Source of the DNA: Erythroxylum novogranatense
Lineage: Eukaryota; Streptophyta; Magnoliopsida; Malpighiales; Erythroxylaceae
Assembly (NCBI GenBank): GCA_029891385.1
Contig: CM057234.1
Span: 27,080,350 to 27,144,349, forward strand
DNA: 64,000 nt
Direction: 5' to 3'
The notes under the pieces are model-generated. The model did not search any database. It saw only the letters and a list, made by a program, of their open reading frames with translations, and was not told the origin of the DNA. Below are positions 1 through 11,697 of this stretch, piece after piece. The position numbers were made by a program, and so were the translations under genes. Numbering within the stretch: position 1 is the first letter of the stretch; each line of letters begins with the position of its first letter.

Positions 1-1109
1 CTAATTGTGTAGGTGAGCAAATGAGGTGAGGTTTGTTCCCAATGAAACTTTGGGATGTTGGCTTCAACTTTGTGTGAAATAGGTGATGTTAAATTGTAAT
101 GTTAGAAGGGTGAATCTTTGCATGGAAAGTTTCTGTTTGTAGGGTCTGTGAACAGTACCCGCATATATGACTTGATTATTTTGTTGATTTTTCTAAATTA
201 ATTGAGATGGAATTTTGGAAAATGGTCTTCATGGAAGTTGTAGCATATTGAGTTAGCTTTCCATTGCCACTGATCTTGCTAATTTTCGAGTTGTATATTG
301 GGAGATATGAACTGATTTCTATTGATTGGTTTTATGCTTTTTGGAGAAACCTAGTCAAAGTGTTGGTTTTGTGAGCAGTCTGCTTGGGAGCAATTTTAAA
401 AATTTTGTGGACTGAATTGGTGTGAGTGATCTTCTACAAAGTTGTACAGGAAGAAATTATCTTGAAAATGATATATGGTGTGTAATGTTTAGAGGGCAGA
501 GTTGGGAGTTACGATTTTGCAAAAACTGAACCTAAACTAGATTGTGAATGGCTGATCATGACAGTAGCTTCCATAACAGTTTTGAAATTGTTAGAAATCG
601 AATTGGAGTTTGAGTTCTTCATGAAAATTGAAGTTTGAGATCTTAGCTTTTCAGGGATATAAGGTAGTGAATTTTGTGACTTTTTTGCTAAGAGATATGC
701 TGTTTGAAATATTACTGTCCAGATTGGTTGATTTCAGAGGGCTGATGCTTTGGGGAATTGTTTGACCTGGTTAGCAAGTGAATTTGATTTTGGGTTGTTC
801 ATGAAAGTTGTAGATGACATTGTGAACTTATTGAACATATTTATGTGGTAATTTTGGGCTGAATAATCAGTGAGTTCTTGAATTTGCAAGGTACTGTCCT
901 GTGTTGATGGGTTTTGAGTAGGCAGTAGCTTTGATGGGAGTTTTGACACCCTTAGAGGTGAAATTAATTTTTATGGTCTTCTTGAGAATTGTAGAGGTTT
1001 TTATGATCTTTCCAACAAGGTATAATTTGTATTTTTCTGATTTGTATGCTAAGAATTATTGTTGTTGTAAATTTGGGTTGGAAGTAGGAAAGAGAGAGAA
1101 GGAATGGGA

Positions 1110-1235
1110 ATCACGCCCGGTCACTAGGCGCACGCCTCTAGTGACGAGGCTTAAAGGCGGCATCGCTAGGGCGACGCCTCGCCCTAGCGACGAGGCCGGA
1201 TAAGTCGGCCTCGCTAGGGCGACGTCTTGCCCCAG
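1110..1235 (+). repeat. GC-rich hairpin array in LTR family 3
   Basis: An island of GC in AT-rich sequence made of imperfect tandem inverted repeats built on CTAGGGCGA / TCGCCCTAG. The clearest is 1164-1189, with arms CGCTAGGGCGA and TCGCCCTAGCG around a 4-nt loop. A second pair (GTCACTAG / CTAGTGAC) lies just upstream. The sister copy at 46927-47050 has longer perfect arms. The array precedes the mini-exon, in the first intron-like interval. Confidence 0.75.
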
Positions 1236-1640
1236 CGAGGCTGGTCCCTTATTTTTATTTGTTAATTGGTATTTTAGAATTTCTTGCTTCTTTTGTCAAT
1301 TTCTTTTCCGTTCGACGTCCGATTGACCTGATTTTTGAGGCATCGGATTTGTGACATGTTGAATTTTATTTTGTGAGAAATTGGGAATTTTTAGACGGGA
1401 AATTGACGTGGCCCCGGGTACTTGTTATGTGATCACTATTTTATTTATTTTTGAACCGATTGAGGTCCAAATTGAGTGCTGTCAGTGGCTATAGCTTTCA
1501 AATTTTAGTTGGAATTTTTATTTTGGGAAAATTTGGATTTAGGGCCAGAAATTTCATGAACAAGCATTATACACTTACATGTGCATTATTACTAGTTCGG
1601 ATTGGATAATTAGTGATCGGATTCCTCTCGCTTGTTATAG

Positions 1641-1703
1641 AGGCACGCTTGGAGCGCCGACCACCGACGTTAGAGACTTCCGGCAATAGCTCGGAAGTAA
1701 TAG
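1641..1703 (+). other. Putative LTR mini-exon (63 nt)
   Basis: It is preceded by TTGTTATAG (acceptor AG at 1639-1640) and followed by GTGAGTAACC (donor at 1704), the same frame of signals seen in every LTR family here. The exon keeps AGGC at its start and a GACTTCC...GGAAGT pair near its end. Splicing is inferred. Confidence 0.45.
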
Positions 1704-2175
1704 GTGAGTAACCTAGTTGGTTCCTCAACCTTATGTGTTTAAGATTTTGCAATTATGCCATGTGGAGATAATGGGGGGTTTATGTGTGTTTGATTTTGAT
1801 TAGTTTCGGACCACAGGTGTCTGAAATATTTGGAAACTTGTTATTGAAGTGCTATTTGTGTGTCACTGTTTGTGAATAAGTACATTGGAGATCTCGGACC
1901 AAAGGTCCGAGGGAATGGGAAATTAGTATTGAAGTGTTAATTGTCTGTTTTGATACATTAGATGTGACTTTTAAGATGATATGGTAGGGTGCAATAAATT
2001 GTAAATGTATATGATCAAAACACCGACCAAGGTCCAAGAAACGAAAATTGGTCACCGAACTATAACCGATCAGAAATGGAATTGAGCATATGCATCCATG
2101 CATGATGGCATGATCGATAAAGGCGGTTGTGACCGAGCAAAGACTGCATGTCGGGGCATGCCATGCCCAACGATA

Positions 2176-2300
2176 TGAGAGCTTTCACCAACGCATGTGA
2201 CCTCGTGTCCAACGTATTCGAGCCTCGGGCTCAATGTATCGAGGCTTCAAGCCCAATGTTTTCGAGCCACGGCTCAACGCAATGTGCCCGCCATCGGGGC
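2176..2300 (+). repeat. Row of short hairpins, LTR family 3
   Basis: Successive stem-loops: GAGCC-TCG-GGCTC at 2220-2232, a GGCT/AGCC stem at 2242-2254, GAGCC-AC-GGCTC at 2264-2275, and GCCC...GGGC at 2286-2300. Spacers resemble AACGTATTC. The first units (2179-2210) are decayed. Same position and geometry as in the other LTR families. Confidence 0.7.
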
Positions 2301-2463
2301 AAGCCAGCGCACGTCACAACAACGTAATGAAAATGAAAAGGGTCTCATGTGCATTGCATATATAGTATGAGTAAATGTGGATGTATGAAAGGCGATACGC
2401 CTTACATTTGTGAATTGTGATTGTATGTGATAAATGGTAAAGTGTGTATATATGCATGAATTG

Positions 2464-2505
2464 AGTGAACCATCGATGATGGTTTCTCACTGAGTTCGCA
2501 AACTC
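2464..2505 (+). other. Paired hairpins before the LTR 3' acceptor position
   Basis: 2464-2491 folds with arms AGTG + AACCATC against GATGGTT + CACT. 2492-2505 folds as GAGTT-CGCA-AACTC. Both are retained in four LTR families. In this family the expected CAG acceptor after the T-run reads CG instead (about 2533). Confidence 0.7.
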
Positions 2506-3582
2506 ATCCAACATTGCAAATATTTTCGTGGATCAAGAGTACTCAGTTGGGCACGGGAGTATGAGTACCGATTGCAAGTCGAGTTAAGGTCTCGATCGCC
2601 CACGTCGCATTTGTGTCTTTTGAATTATATGTAAACTTGTATTTCCGCAAGATTCGTACTAGTATTGCTGAGTGCCCGATTGATTAATGTTGTATTGTAA
2701 TTTGATTACCGAAATAATGTTCTGATTGAAAATGATTTCGTATTAGAACGGGCCCAAAATTATTTACTAATATTTGAGCACTCGATGGGTTTTAAAAAAA
2801 TTTATATATATTACCAAGTTTTAAATCAGATTGATCGCTCTAGCATACCACCTCGGGTCGCAGTTCTGATATCACCGTCGATTTCGGGTTCGGGTCTCGT
2901 GGGAGTGGGATGCTACACCGACCTGTGGGCCATGCTCCTCTCATCGGCACACACACACAGCAGGAAAAGTCTCACTATCTGGAGTAGGAGTCACTAACGC
3001 TGTCCTGAAAAAAATAGTTGCAATTTTGGGTGAGTTTGCGAACTCAATGAGTAACCATCATCGATGGTTCACTCAATTCATACATTACGCAGAAATTGCG
3101 TACAGAACAACACAATATCACATTCAGAATCACAATCATAATTTTACTACACAACTATCATGCATTTACCTTTAACCCATTTCAAACTCACAGCACAATC
3201 ATATACCGAATGCATGATGATTTCCATTTCCTTTTTAGTGTTGTGACTGAGCGTCAGTACTTTCCCATTTCTGGGCACATTAAACAAAAATCGCATTTTC
3301 AGGGGTAGGAGAGCCCTCTGGGTATGCACTACTGCCCACGCGCACTAGGGATAGGAGAGCCCTCTGGGTATGCACTATTCCCTTATCACAATAGTTAAGC
3401 TTATAGCTCCGATCAGAAATTGCTCCAGTCACAACAGTTAATTATTGATTTCTATTCATGCCTAGCATGCGGTCACAAATTCACAATAACATATCTCATG
3501 CGAAACACTCAATCATATTCACAGATAGTTCACACAAAGCATTTAACACATCCGAGATTGAGAAACCAACTAGGATACTCAC

Positions 3583-3650
3583 CTCTAAACTTCCGAGCTA
3601 CTGCTGGGAAGCCTCTGCTGCGTCAGGGGATCGACGCTCCACTTGAGCCT
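3583..3650 (-). other. Putative LTR mini-exon (68 nt), Tekay 3' LTR
   Basis: On the minus strand, acceptor TTGTAG precedes AGGC at 3650, and GAG|GTGAGT gives a donor at 3582. The upstream first donor, CAA|GTAAGT, is at 4575. Same layout as in the 5' LTR. Confidence 0.45.
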
Positions 3651-4076
3651 CTACAATAATCAGAATATTCGGATATCACTAACTTTACCAATTTCAATAA
3701 TCAAGGATGCAATTATATCGAATGATTTTCGTACTATGCATGTTATGACATTTCTGACCTCATTCCCGAATTATCTCAATCCAGCGTTTTTACTCTAATT
3801 CATAGAAATTCCTAATGCCATAATTCAATTGACTAAGTTCTTACTCCTCTAAAGGCAAATTCCACTATATAAGAATTATCTTTAAATCAGAATCAAATTC
3901 ACTATTTAATTGCCATCCGATTTTGAGAATCACCGAATTTAATTTCCGAAATTCCATTATCCTAAATTAAAATTCTTAGTCTCTAAATCACAATCAATTA
4001 ATCACTCCCCAATCATTAATAATAAAACCTCAAAATCCTTTTAAACCAAGCAACTCACCTTCGAAAAGCAGGTGTC

Positions 4077-4302
4077 CTCGTCGCGGCGTGAGATTGCTCG
4101 CCCCGGTGAGATGTCTCTCCTCACGTCGCGGCGCACGCAGGTTTCCTCCTACGTGGCGTGATCCTCGCGCCGTCACAAGCGCGTCTTCGCCGTCGCGACG
4201 CGTGAATCATCCGCCGCAAGGCGTTCTCGCACACGTCGCGGCATGCGAACAAGGATTTGCTTACCGCGGCGTGTTCATCACACGTCGCGGCGTGCAACCC
4301 CA
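4077..4302 (-). repeat. CGTCGCGACG-type GC palindrome cluster, Tekay 3' LTR
   Basis: Repeated cores GTCGCGGCG, GTCGCGACG and CACGTCGCGG at irregular spacing, in otherwise AT-rich LTR. It lies between the first donor (4575) and the mini-exon (3650). The same core occurs in the LARD and Athila-like elements. Confidence 0.75.
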
Positions 4303-5397
4303 GGTTTCACGTCTGAAACCCAGAAATTCTCAGATTTTTCTTATATAATCTATTCAAATCCATTCTAAACACTCTAAAATAACGTTCTACACTTAACATA
4401 ACTCATTCCTAACCTTAACTTCACCAAATAACCATTATTCCATAAATACCCAAATCAAAATCCACATTTTCCCCTAAAACCTAATCATCCGAAAACTTAA
4501 AATTTCTTAAACAATTAATACCTTAATTCAATGCTCAAATCTAACTATTTAAAACATAAATAAGTAGGAACTTACTTGATTAAAGCCTTTAAACCTTTGA
4601 GAATCACCAAGAAAACTCAAATCCCCAAACCTAAGCACATCCACGATTTTTCTCCCATTTCAACCCAAACTCCATATTCTTCCAACTCCAAGCCAAAGGG
4701 AAATGATCAAGGACAAAAGAAGGAATAATTTGCAAGGAGAAAGCAAGAAGCAAATCCAAAAGGAGAATCCACGATCATGGAAGGAGGAAGAAGAACCAAA
4801 TTTCTTTCAAAAGTAAGAGAGCATCGTGGAGCAAGTTTTTCAAGGGAAAGGGTTTAAATATTAAAGGATTAAGGCTTGTTTGGCAAATTTAAATGGCCAC
4901 AAGTCCAATCCGAATAACCTCAATCCAATTTCTAATTCTAATTTCTCCCGAATTCCAATGGTTCAGACCCTAATTCCTCAAATCATAATTCAAATTACCT
5001 CATATCAATTGTCAATCAAATTCGGAACCGGAATCACAATTAATCAGTCACTAAGCCATTTTTCTAGTCCGGACCCATTACTCTAAAAATTCCAAAAAAA
5101 TTCTTATAAATCCTCAAAATTGGAAAACATCTAATCACATACTCAAATTTTCAATTTTCAATTCTCAATTCCTAAATTTAATTTGACATTCCAAGTCACA
5201 AATCAAAGTACGATTAACCTTAAAATAACAAACTCTCTAATTTTCACAATCAAGTCGGAAATCTGTCATACATGCATGTACATACATATGCTTGTGCAAT
5301 TATGAACATTTATCAATAATGTAGAGGCTATGAATGCATATGCAAAGTACGTATGAGATGAACTGTACCCATCCCATCGGTGACGGGATGTTACAAT

Positions 5398-5408
5398 TCT
5401 CCCCTCCT
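5398..5408 (-). other. Polypurine tract of the Tekay element
   Basis: On the minus strand the sequence reads AGGAGGGGAGA, ending 2 nt before TGTAACATCCC. The same tract precedes the LTRs of the tandem array, which links the two families. Confidence 0.85.
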
Positions 5409-6618
5409 AATAAAAATTTCGTCCCAAAATTTTCTTACCTGACTGATCGAACAGATGAGGATACTGCCTCCTCATATGCTCCTCAGTCTTCCAAGTCGCC
5501 TCCTCAGTCGAATGGTTCTTCCAAAGGATTTTTACCAATGGAATCACCCTGGATCTCAACTGCTTGATCCGTGATCCAATAATCCGTACCGGCTCCTCAA
5601 CATAACTCAGATCACTAGCTATCTTCATCTCCTGAGCCGGAATCACATGAGTCGGGTCAGATCGATATCTCCGAAGCATGCTCACATGAAACACATCGTG
5701 CAACTGGGACATCTCACTCGGCAAAGCTAATCTGTAAGCCAACGGTCCAATCCTCTCGGTAATCTCATAGGGACCAATATACCGAGGACTCAACTTGCCC
5801 TTATGGCCAAATCTGAGAACTCCTCTCCACGGAGACACTGTGAGGAAAACCCTATCACCCACAGCATACTCCATCTCTCTCCGATGCTGATCCACATAGC
5901 TCTTCTGTCTATCCTGAGCCGCCTTAATGCGACTCCGAATCAACTGTACCTTATCTACTGTATCCTGGATCAACTCGGGACCCTCTAACATCCTCATACC
6001 CTCTTCATCCCAGTAAAGAGGGGATCTACACGGTCTCCCATATAACGCCTCATACGGTGCCATACCGATACTACTCTGGTACTGATTATTATACGCAAAC
6101 TCAACCAGAGGCAAATACTGATCCCACGCACCTCGGAACTCCAATACACAGGCTCTCAACATATCCTCAACAGTCTGAATAGTCCTCTCACTCTGCCCAT
6201 CTGTTTGAGGATGAAACGATGTGCTGAAGTTCAATCTCGTACCCATAGTCGACTGCAAACTCCTCCAGAACCTCGAAGTAAATCTGGGATCCCTATCTGA
6301 CACTATCGATAATGGGACCCCATGCAGTCGCACAATCTCTGCCACATACTTCTGGGCCAACTGATCGAGGGTATTGCTCTCCCTCACTGGCAAGAAGTGA
6401 GTCGATTTAGTCAACCGGTCCACTATGACCCAGATCACATCATGCTGCCTCGGCATCCTAGGCAACCCCATTATAAAATCCATCGTAATGCGCTCCCATT
6501 TCCACTCCGGAATGGGCAACGAATGCAATCTCCCCTCTGGGGCCTGATGCTCACTTAACTCACCGCACGCCGACACCGAGAAACAAACTCCGCCACCTGC
6601 CTCTTCATACCTGGCCAC
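5407..6618 (-). pseudogene. Tekay integrase with chromodomain
   Basis: The 403-residue open frame encodes the integrase catalytic core and C-terminal region that joins retrotransposon cDNA to chromosomes. The DD35E triad is visible: D47 in MDFIMGLP, D108 in VSDRDPRF and E144 in GQSERT, with 35 residues between the last two. A GPY/F-like segment (YIGPYEI) follows. Residues about 338-390 form a chromodomain-like end (SYVEEPVRII ... WKTEEHMRRQYP), thought to steer chromovirus integration towards heterochromatin. The first ~25 residues are out-of-frame translation: the second cysteine pair of the HHCC zinc finger was lost in a small deletion near 6555-6590. The catalytic part itself is uninterrupted, so the damage is limited. 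Confidence 0.93.
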
Positions 6619-7079
6619 CAGAAATGCAACTTAAGAGTGCGATACATCATGGTGACACCAGGATGTATGGCATAAGCAGCCAAATGAGCCTCCTCCAAAA
6701 TCTCACGTCTCAGATCCTCCACATCCGGAACACATAACTTCTGTCCCAACCACAATGACCCATCTCTCAACTCAAACTCAGACAGCCATCCTGATCTGAC
6801 TCTATCAATCAATTTCACCAACACTGGATCCTGATCCTGCACTCTCTTAATCCGATCATGCAACACCGGCCTAAGCCCCAAAGTAGCGATCAGAGCTCCA
6901 TCCTGACCCAAATCCATCTGCACATTAAGAGCTCTCAACTGTACTAAACATGGCAACCTCGAAACCTGAATCTGAGCTGCACTACCATGCGATCTCCTAC
7001 TCAATGCATCAGCCACCACATTGGCCTTCCCGGGGTGGTACTCGATAAGGCAACAGTAGTCCCAAGCATCTCTAACCAT
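6555..7079 (-). pseudogene. Tekay RNase H C-terminus and integrase zinc-finger region
   Basis: The 174-residue frame starts in the last part of RNase H (IEYHPGKANVVADALSRR, the conserved end of the domain). It runs through a linker into the N-terminal integrase finger, where both histidines are visible (EEAHLAAYAIHPG) and the chain continues to WWPGMKRQVAEFVSRC. The frame then breaks where the C-x-x-C half of the finger should be. It overlaps the next frame by about 60 bases, the mark of a frameshift in one original polyprotein. Confidence 0.9.
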
Positions 7080-7697
7080 CTCCTTCGCTTCGATTCAGCT
7101 CTCCGACCAACAAGTACCTTAAGCTCTTATGATCGGTGAAGATCTGGAACGTCTCCCCATACAAATAATGTCTCCAGATCTTCAGAGCAAACACCACTAC
7201 TGCTAACTCTAAGTCATGCACAGGATAATTAATCTCATGGGATATCAACTGTCTCGAGGCATACGCTATAACTCTCCCATGCTGCATCAGCACACAACCT
7301 AACCCTGCTGCGAAGCATCACTGAAAACCTCAAAGCCTCCAGCTCCAGAGGGCAAGGCTAACACCGGCGCTAAAGTCAACCGATGTATCAGCTTCTCGAA
7401 ACTCCTCTGACACTCATCTGTCCATCTAAAGGCCACACCCTTCCTCAGAAGTTTTGTCAAAGGGGCTGAGATCACAGAAAACCCCTCGATAAACCTCCGG
7501 TAATAACCTGCCAATCTAAGGAAACTCCTCAACTCGACATCGCCTCTAATCTCCCAACTCCTCATCGCCTCAATCTTGAGAGGATCCACCCGATACCTCA
7601 CCGCATACGATGTGGCCTAGAAACACCATCTCATCCAGCCAAAATTCACACTTAGTGAATTTGGCATACAACCGCTCATCCTCATAATTTGCAAAGA
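7072..7697 (-). pseudogene. Tekay RT thumb/connection and RNase H, frameshifted
   Basis: Three blocks in different frames. About 7600-7690 encodes the end of RT (YAKF-KCEFWLDE-VFLGH, readable with frame changes). 7299-7601 encodes the connection (RSFLRLAGYYRRFIEGFS, then the start of RNase H with VFSDAS). 7072-7293 continues RNase H ([41 protein letters not shown]). RNase H removes the RNA template during reverse transcription. The catalytic acidic residues of FSDAS, the ELA helix and TDHKS are present. The frame breaks near 7295 and 7080-7090 and the mix of frames before 7601 make the unit non-functional. Confidence 0.88.
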
Positions 7698-8330
7698 TTA
7701 TCCTCGATGTCTCGCATACTCCTGCCTACTCCTCGAATACACCAGAATATCATCAATGAATACTATCACAAACTGATCCAGGTAGGGCTGAAAGACTCTA
7801 TTCATCAAAGCCATGAAGGCTGCCGAGGCATTAGTCAACCTGAACGGCATCACTAAGAACTCAAAATGCCCATACCTACTCCTGAAAGCACTCTTAGGCA
7901 CATCGGCCTCTGCGATCCTCAACTGATAGTATCCGGATCTCAAATCCAACTTAGTAAATACCTGAGCTCCCTGCAACTGATCAAATAAATCATTGATCCT
8001 AGGCAGTGGGTACTTATTCTTGACTGTAACCCGATTAAGCTGCCTATAATCGATGCATAATCTCAAAGTCCCGTCCTTTTTCTTCACAAATAAAACTGGA
8101 GCTCCCCACGGCGAAACACTCGGCCTGATAAACCCCTTATCCAACAACTCCTGCAACTGAGCCTTAAGCTCCCTCACTTCCACCGGCGCCATCCTATACG
8201 GAGGTATCGATATAGGAGCGGTACCTGGAACGAGGTCAATCTCAAACTCTGTCTCTCGATCTGGCGGCAAACCCGGCAACTCATCGGGAAACACATCCGA
8301 AAATTCCCTGATCACAGGAACATCCTGCAA
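7698..8330 (-). pseudogene. Tekay reverse transcriptase
   Basis: The 210-residue open frame covers most of the RT fingers and palm: [14 protein letters not shown] at the entry, [44 protein letters not shown], the substitution LTNASAAF (usually LTNAPAAF), and the catalytic box [10 protein letters not shown]. It copies element RNA into cDNA in the virus-like particle. The frame is shifted against the protease frame, which overlaps it by 19 bases, and it ends soon after the catalytic box, where an indel throws the thumb out of frame. The palm itself has no stop. Confidence 0.94.
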
Positions 8331-8833
8331 TCTCTGGAGTCCACCACATGCGCCAAATAGGCCTCACAACCACCTCGCATCAACCTCAGAGCACTCATAA
8401 ACGAGATCATCCTGGCTGGCACTACCTGACTAATACCTCGAAACATAGCCCTAGGCTGACCAGGAGACTCTAACACGACCTCCTTGGTATAACAATCCAT
8501 GAAAGCCCTATGGGCAGTAAGCCAGTCCATCCCCAAAATCAAATCTATCTCTCGAAGGGGCAACACAATCAGGTCTGCACTCAACTCCGACTGATCAATC
8601 ATGATCGGACACCTCTTGCAGACCTCTCCCAAAACTATAGTACTACCTAGAGGCGTACTTACCTCTAGCCCACACTGCAACATCTCCCTATCCACATGCA
8701 ATCTACATGCTACATGCGGTGCAATAAAAGAATGCGTGGACCCTGGATCTATCAATGCATAAACCTCAATGTCAGAGAGCAGAAGCAAACCTGCAACCAC
8801 ATCAGGAGAATCCTGGGCCTCCTGCCTAGTCAT
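8312..8833 (-). pseudogene. Tekay aspartic protease
   Basis: The frame contains the retropepsin active-site region ALIDPGSTHSFI. The Asp-Pro-Gly-Ser form is common in plant gypsy elements. Further on comes LILGMDWLTAHRAFMDC, the conserved end of the domain. It would cleave the Gag-Pol polyprotein. The frame runs on from the gag zinc-knuckle region and is cut from RT by a one-step frame change near 8330. Confidence 0.9.
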
Positions 8834-9962
8834 GGCATAGACCCTAGCCTGGGACTACGGCCGACTACCCCGACTCTCGGTCCCCACAAAAGAATCTCCA
8901 GCTCTAACTTGGGCCCTGCCTCGGCCCCTGAATCCAGGTCCACCGCTACGGCTCTACTGCACCGTCGTGCTACTACCCGCTCTCCCACTCGAAGCAGACT
9001 GAGCTCCCAAAATCTCTGGACAATGCCGGATCTGATGCTCCATAATGCCACATCTCAGACAAGCTCCGGTAAACCTCCAGCACTCTCCACTATGCCTCCT
9101 CTCACAAAACTCACACAATGGAGGAAGCTAGCCGGAACCTCGACCACTGCCACTACTACTACCAGACTGCCCAAATCTCCCCCTCTGAATAGAACCAGGC
9201 TGCCTGTGTCCTCCCGAAAGTCTGAACCTGCCCTGACGTCTGCTAAAGCTCCTACCAGAGTCGCCTCGATCATCACTAGATCTCTTGCTCCTAGATCCTC
9301 GACCAATCTCAACCCGACTGTCATCGCAAGAGTCGCTCAATCCTCATCAGAATGCTCAACTCCACAAAGGTGCCCATATCGCATCGGGCTAACTCGGTAC
9401 GAATCTCCGATTCAACCTCCTCGAATCTCCTAAGACCTATCGCCTCAGAGGCAATCAAAATGTAAGCATATGCCGACAACTCATTAAACTCGACTCATAG
9501 TCGCCCAACGCCATGGACCCTGCTTCAATTCTAAGAACTCCCAGATCTTCATCTCCATATAGACCTCATGATAGTTATCCCGAAAAGCTCTCGGAAAATC
9601 TACCCAAGTCAAAACACAAGGTCTGGTGGAACTACCCGGGACAGTCTTCCACCACTGATAAGCTAGACCCTGAAGCAACAAGATAGCATAATCAAAACGC
9701 TCATCGGGGTCACAGTCCATCAGATCTAGGACTCTCTCAGTCCTCACTAACCATCCTCACCTCGGCAGGTCTCAGGCCGCCATAAAATCCACACTCCACG
9801 CCACGTGAGACGATCATACCTCCTTTCACATCTCATGGGAACTATAGGAGGCTGCTCCTCATACAAAGGTACAGAAGACTCCCTACTCGCTCCAACAGAT
9901 CCTTGGTCAGCTGAGTGATCTACCTGATCACCAAAGACGGATGACCTACAACAAAGCCGCAA
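8834..9962 (-). pseudogene. Tekay gag (capsid and two zinc knuckles), broken
   Basis: Gag forms the particle and binds element RNA. The capsid part is seen at 9484-9747, with YAILLLQGLAYQWWKTV followed by FPRAFRDNYHEVYME and then a frame break. Near 9130-9020 (minus strand) lies a double zinc-binding region: a CEFCERRHSGEC element, then CLRCGIMEHQIRHC, which fits the C-x2-C-x4-H-x4-C knuckle and is typical of Tekay Gag. Between them is a low-complexity, Arg/Gly/Ser-rich stretch (9130-9340). The N-terminal part up to 9962 is decayed and the true start is unclear. Stops and frame changes prevent a full-length product. Confidence 0.85.
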
Positions 9963-10034
9963 ACTTGATCAAATTTTGCTTTTCTTAGGAAATTCAAGCC
10001 TAAAATATACTATGCCCAAAAGATGCCAAACCAT

Positions 10035-10046
10035 GCTCTGATACCA
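10035..10046 (-). other. Primer-binding site (initiator tRNA-Met), Tekay element
   Basis: On the minus strand it reads TGGTATCAGAGC, complementary to the 3' end of plant initiator tRNA-Met, 4 nt after the LTR end at 10051. The tandem array uses the same site. Confidence 0.92.
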
Positions 10047-10994
10047 CCAATGTAGCGCCCCCTTACCGTAGAGTATACATCGAGACGCCCGTAGGTCGTA
10101 CCGATGCATAATCCTACGATGAGGGTGCACTACGCTACGATCAATTCTATAAACCTCATGGCATCGATATAATAAAGCAGTAAAATCACATTCACTAAAT
10201 TTTAAAACCGAAAGATATCTTTCATTGCATTGCTGAAAAACCATAAGTGCATAATTCGGTCATAATTACAACTGTACAGATCCAAAATAAACAGCAACAA
10301 CTCCTAACTAGGTCATCCCAAAAGATCCCAGCTGACCGACCTGTAGGCCATGCTCCTCTCGCCGGCACACACACACAGCAGGAAAAGTCTCACTATCTGG
10401 AGTAGGAGTCACTAATGTTGTCCTGAAAAAAATAGTTGCAATTTTGGGTGAGTTTGCGAACTCAATGAGTAACCATCATCGATGGTTCACTCAATTCATG
10501 CATTACGCAGAAATTGCGTACAGAACAACACAATATCACATTCAGAATCACAATCATAATTTTACTACATAACTATCACACATTTACCTTTAACCCATTT
10601 CAAACTCACAGCACAATCATATACCGAATGCATGATGATTTCCATTTTCTTTTTAGTGTTGTGGATCGAAGGCCAAGATTTTCCCATTTCGGGCACATTA
10701 AATAGAAATCGATTTTCGGGGTAGGAGAGCCCTCTGGTATGCACTATCGCCCACGCCAAGACTAGGGATAGGAGAGCCTCCGGTATGCACTATTCTCTTA
10801 TCACAATAGTTGCTTTATAGCTACGATCGAAATTGCTCCACCATAACAGCTTAATTATTGATTTCTATTCATGCCTAGCATGCGTCACAAATTCACAATA
10901 ACATATCTCATGCGAAACACTCAATCATATTCACAGATAGTTCACACAAAGCATTTAACACATCAGAGATTGAGAAACCAACTAGGTTACTCAC

Positions 10995-11062
10995 CTCTAA
11001 ACTTCCGAGCTACTGCCGGGAAGTCTCTGCTGCGTCAGAGGATCGACGATCCACTTGAGCCT
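10995..11062 (-). other. Putative LTR mini-exon (68 nt), Tekay 5' LTR
   Basis: Acceptor ATTGTAG at 11063, donor GAG|GTGAGTAACC at 10994, first donor CAA|GTAAGT at 11975, second acceptor TTTTTCAG at 10423. The implied introns are about 913 and 572 nt. This copy is the 5' LTR, so it would lie in the element's transcript leader. Confidence 0.5.
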
Positions 11063-11487
11063 CTACAATAATCAGAATATCCGGATATCACTAACTTTAC
11101 CAATTTCAATAATCAAGGATGCAATTATATCTAATGATTTTCGTACTATGCATGTTATGACATTTTTGACCTCATTCCCGAATTATCTCAATCCAGCGTT
11201 GTTACTCTAATTCATAGAAATTCCTAATGCCATAATTCAATGGACTAAGTTCTAACTCCTCTAAAGGCAAATTCCACTATATAAGAATTATCTTTAAATC
11301 AGAATCAAATTCACTATTTAATTGCCATCCGATTTCGAGAATCACCGAATTTAATTTCCGAAATTCCATTCTCCTAAATTAAAATTCTTAGTCTCTAAAT
11401 CATAATCAATTAATCACTCCCCAATCATTAATAATAAAACCTCAAAATCCTTTAAAACCAAGCAACTCACCTTCGGAAAATAGGCGT

Positions 11488-11697
11488 CCTCGTCGCGGCG
11501 TGAGATCGCTCGCCCCGGCGAGACGTCTCTCCTCACGTCGCGGCGCACGCCGGTTTCCTCCTACGCAGCGTGATCCCTTGCGCTCGTCGCGGCGTGCGTC
11601 TTCGCTCGTCGCGGCGTGCGTGGATCATCCGCTTCGCAAGGCGTGCCTCTGACATCGTCACAAGCGCGAAAGCAAGGATTTGCTCGTCACAAGGCAA
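11488..11697 (-). repeat. CGTCGCGACG-type GC palindrome cluster, Tekay 5' LTR
   Basis: At least six GTCGCGGCG or related cores, including a local duplication (CGCTCGTCGCGGCGTGCG, twice at about 11580-11620) absent from the 3' LTR. It sits in the first intron-like interval. Confidence 0.75.

Larger units (their letters stand above)
1..2917 (+). mobile_element. Right part of a long LTR (3' LTR or solo LTR), family 3
   Basis: The stretch matches, in reverse complement, 45256-48171 of the complete 4.58-kb LTR at 45256-49835, so the left ~1.66 kb of this copy lies outside the window. It ends ..GGGATGCTACA at 2917 and passes straight into Tekay LTR sequence, with no primer-binding site. It is therefore the 3' LTR of an element or a solo LTR, inserted in the Tekay 3' LTR. 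The five bases after it (ccgac) are the expected duplication: the uninterrupted Tekay LTR carries ccgac at 10336-10340. The left flank is not visible. Short ORFs here are not conserved as proteins. Confidence 0.85.
2918..5395 (-). repeat. 3' LTR of the Tekay element (truncated in window)
   Basis: Collinear with 10336-12788 of the 5' LTR. It begins on the minus strand with TGTAACATCCC at 5395, directly after the polypurine tract. The missing end lies left of the inserted LTR, outside the window. The two LTRs differ most in their GC-rich block (4077-4302 versus 11488-11697). Confidence 0.92.

Noticed and set aside
2945..2962. CA microsatellite in the Tekay LTR (also about 10365-10378)
   Set aside because: Only five to six CA units, too short to be a notable repeat.
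8696..9433. 245-codon plus-strand frame
   Set aside because: Antisense shadow of the Tekay gag/protease region, Ser/Thr/Pro-rich with no domain.
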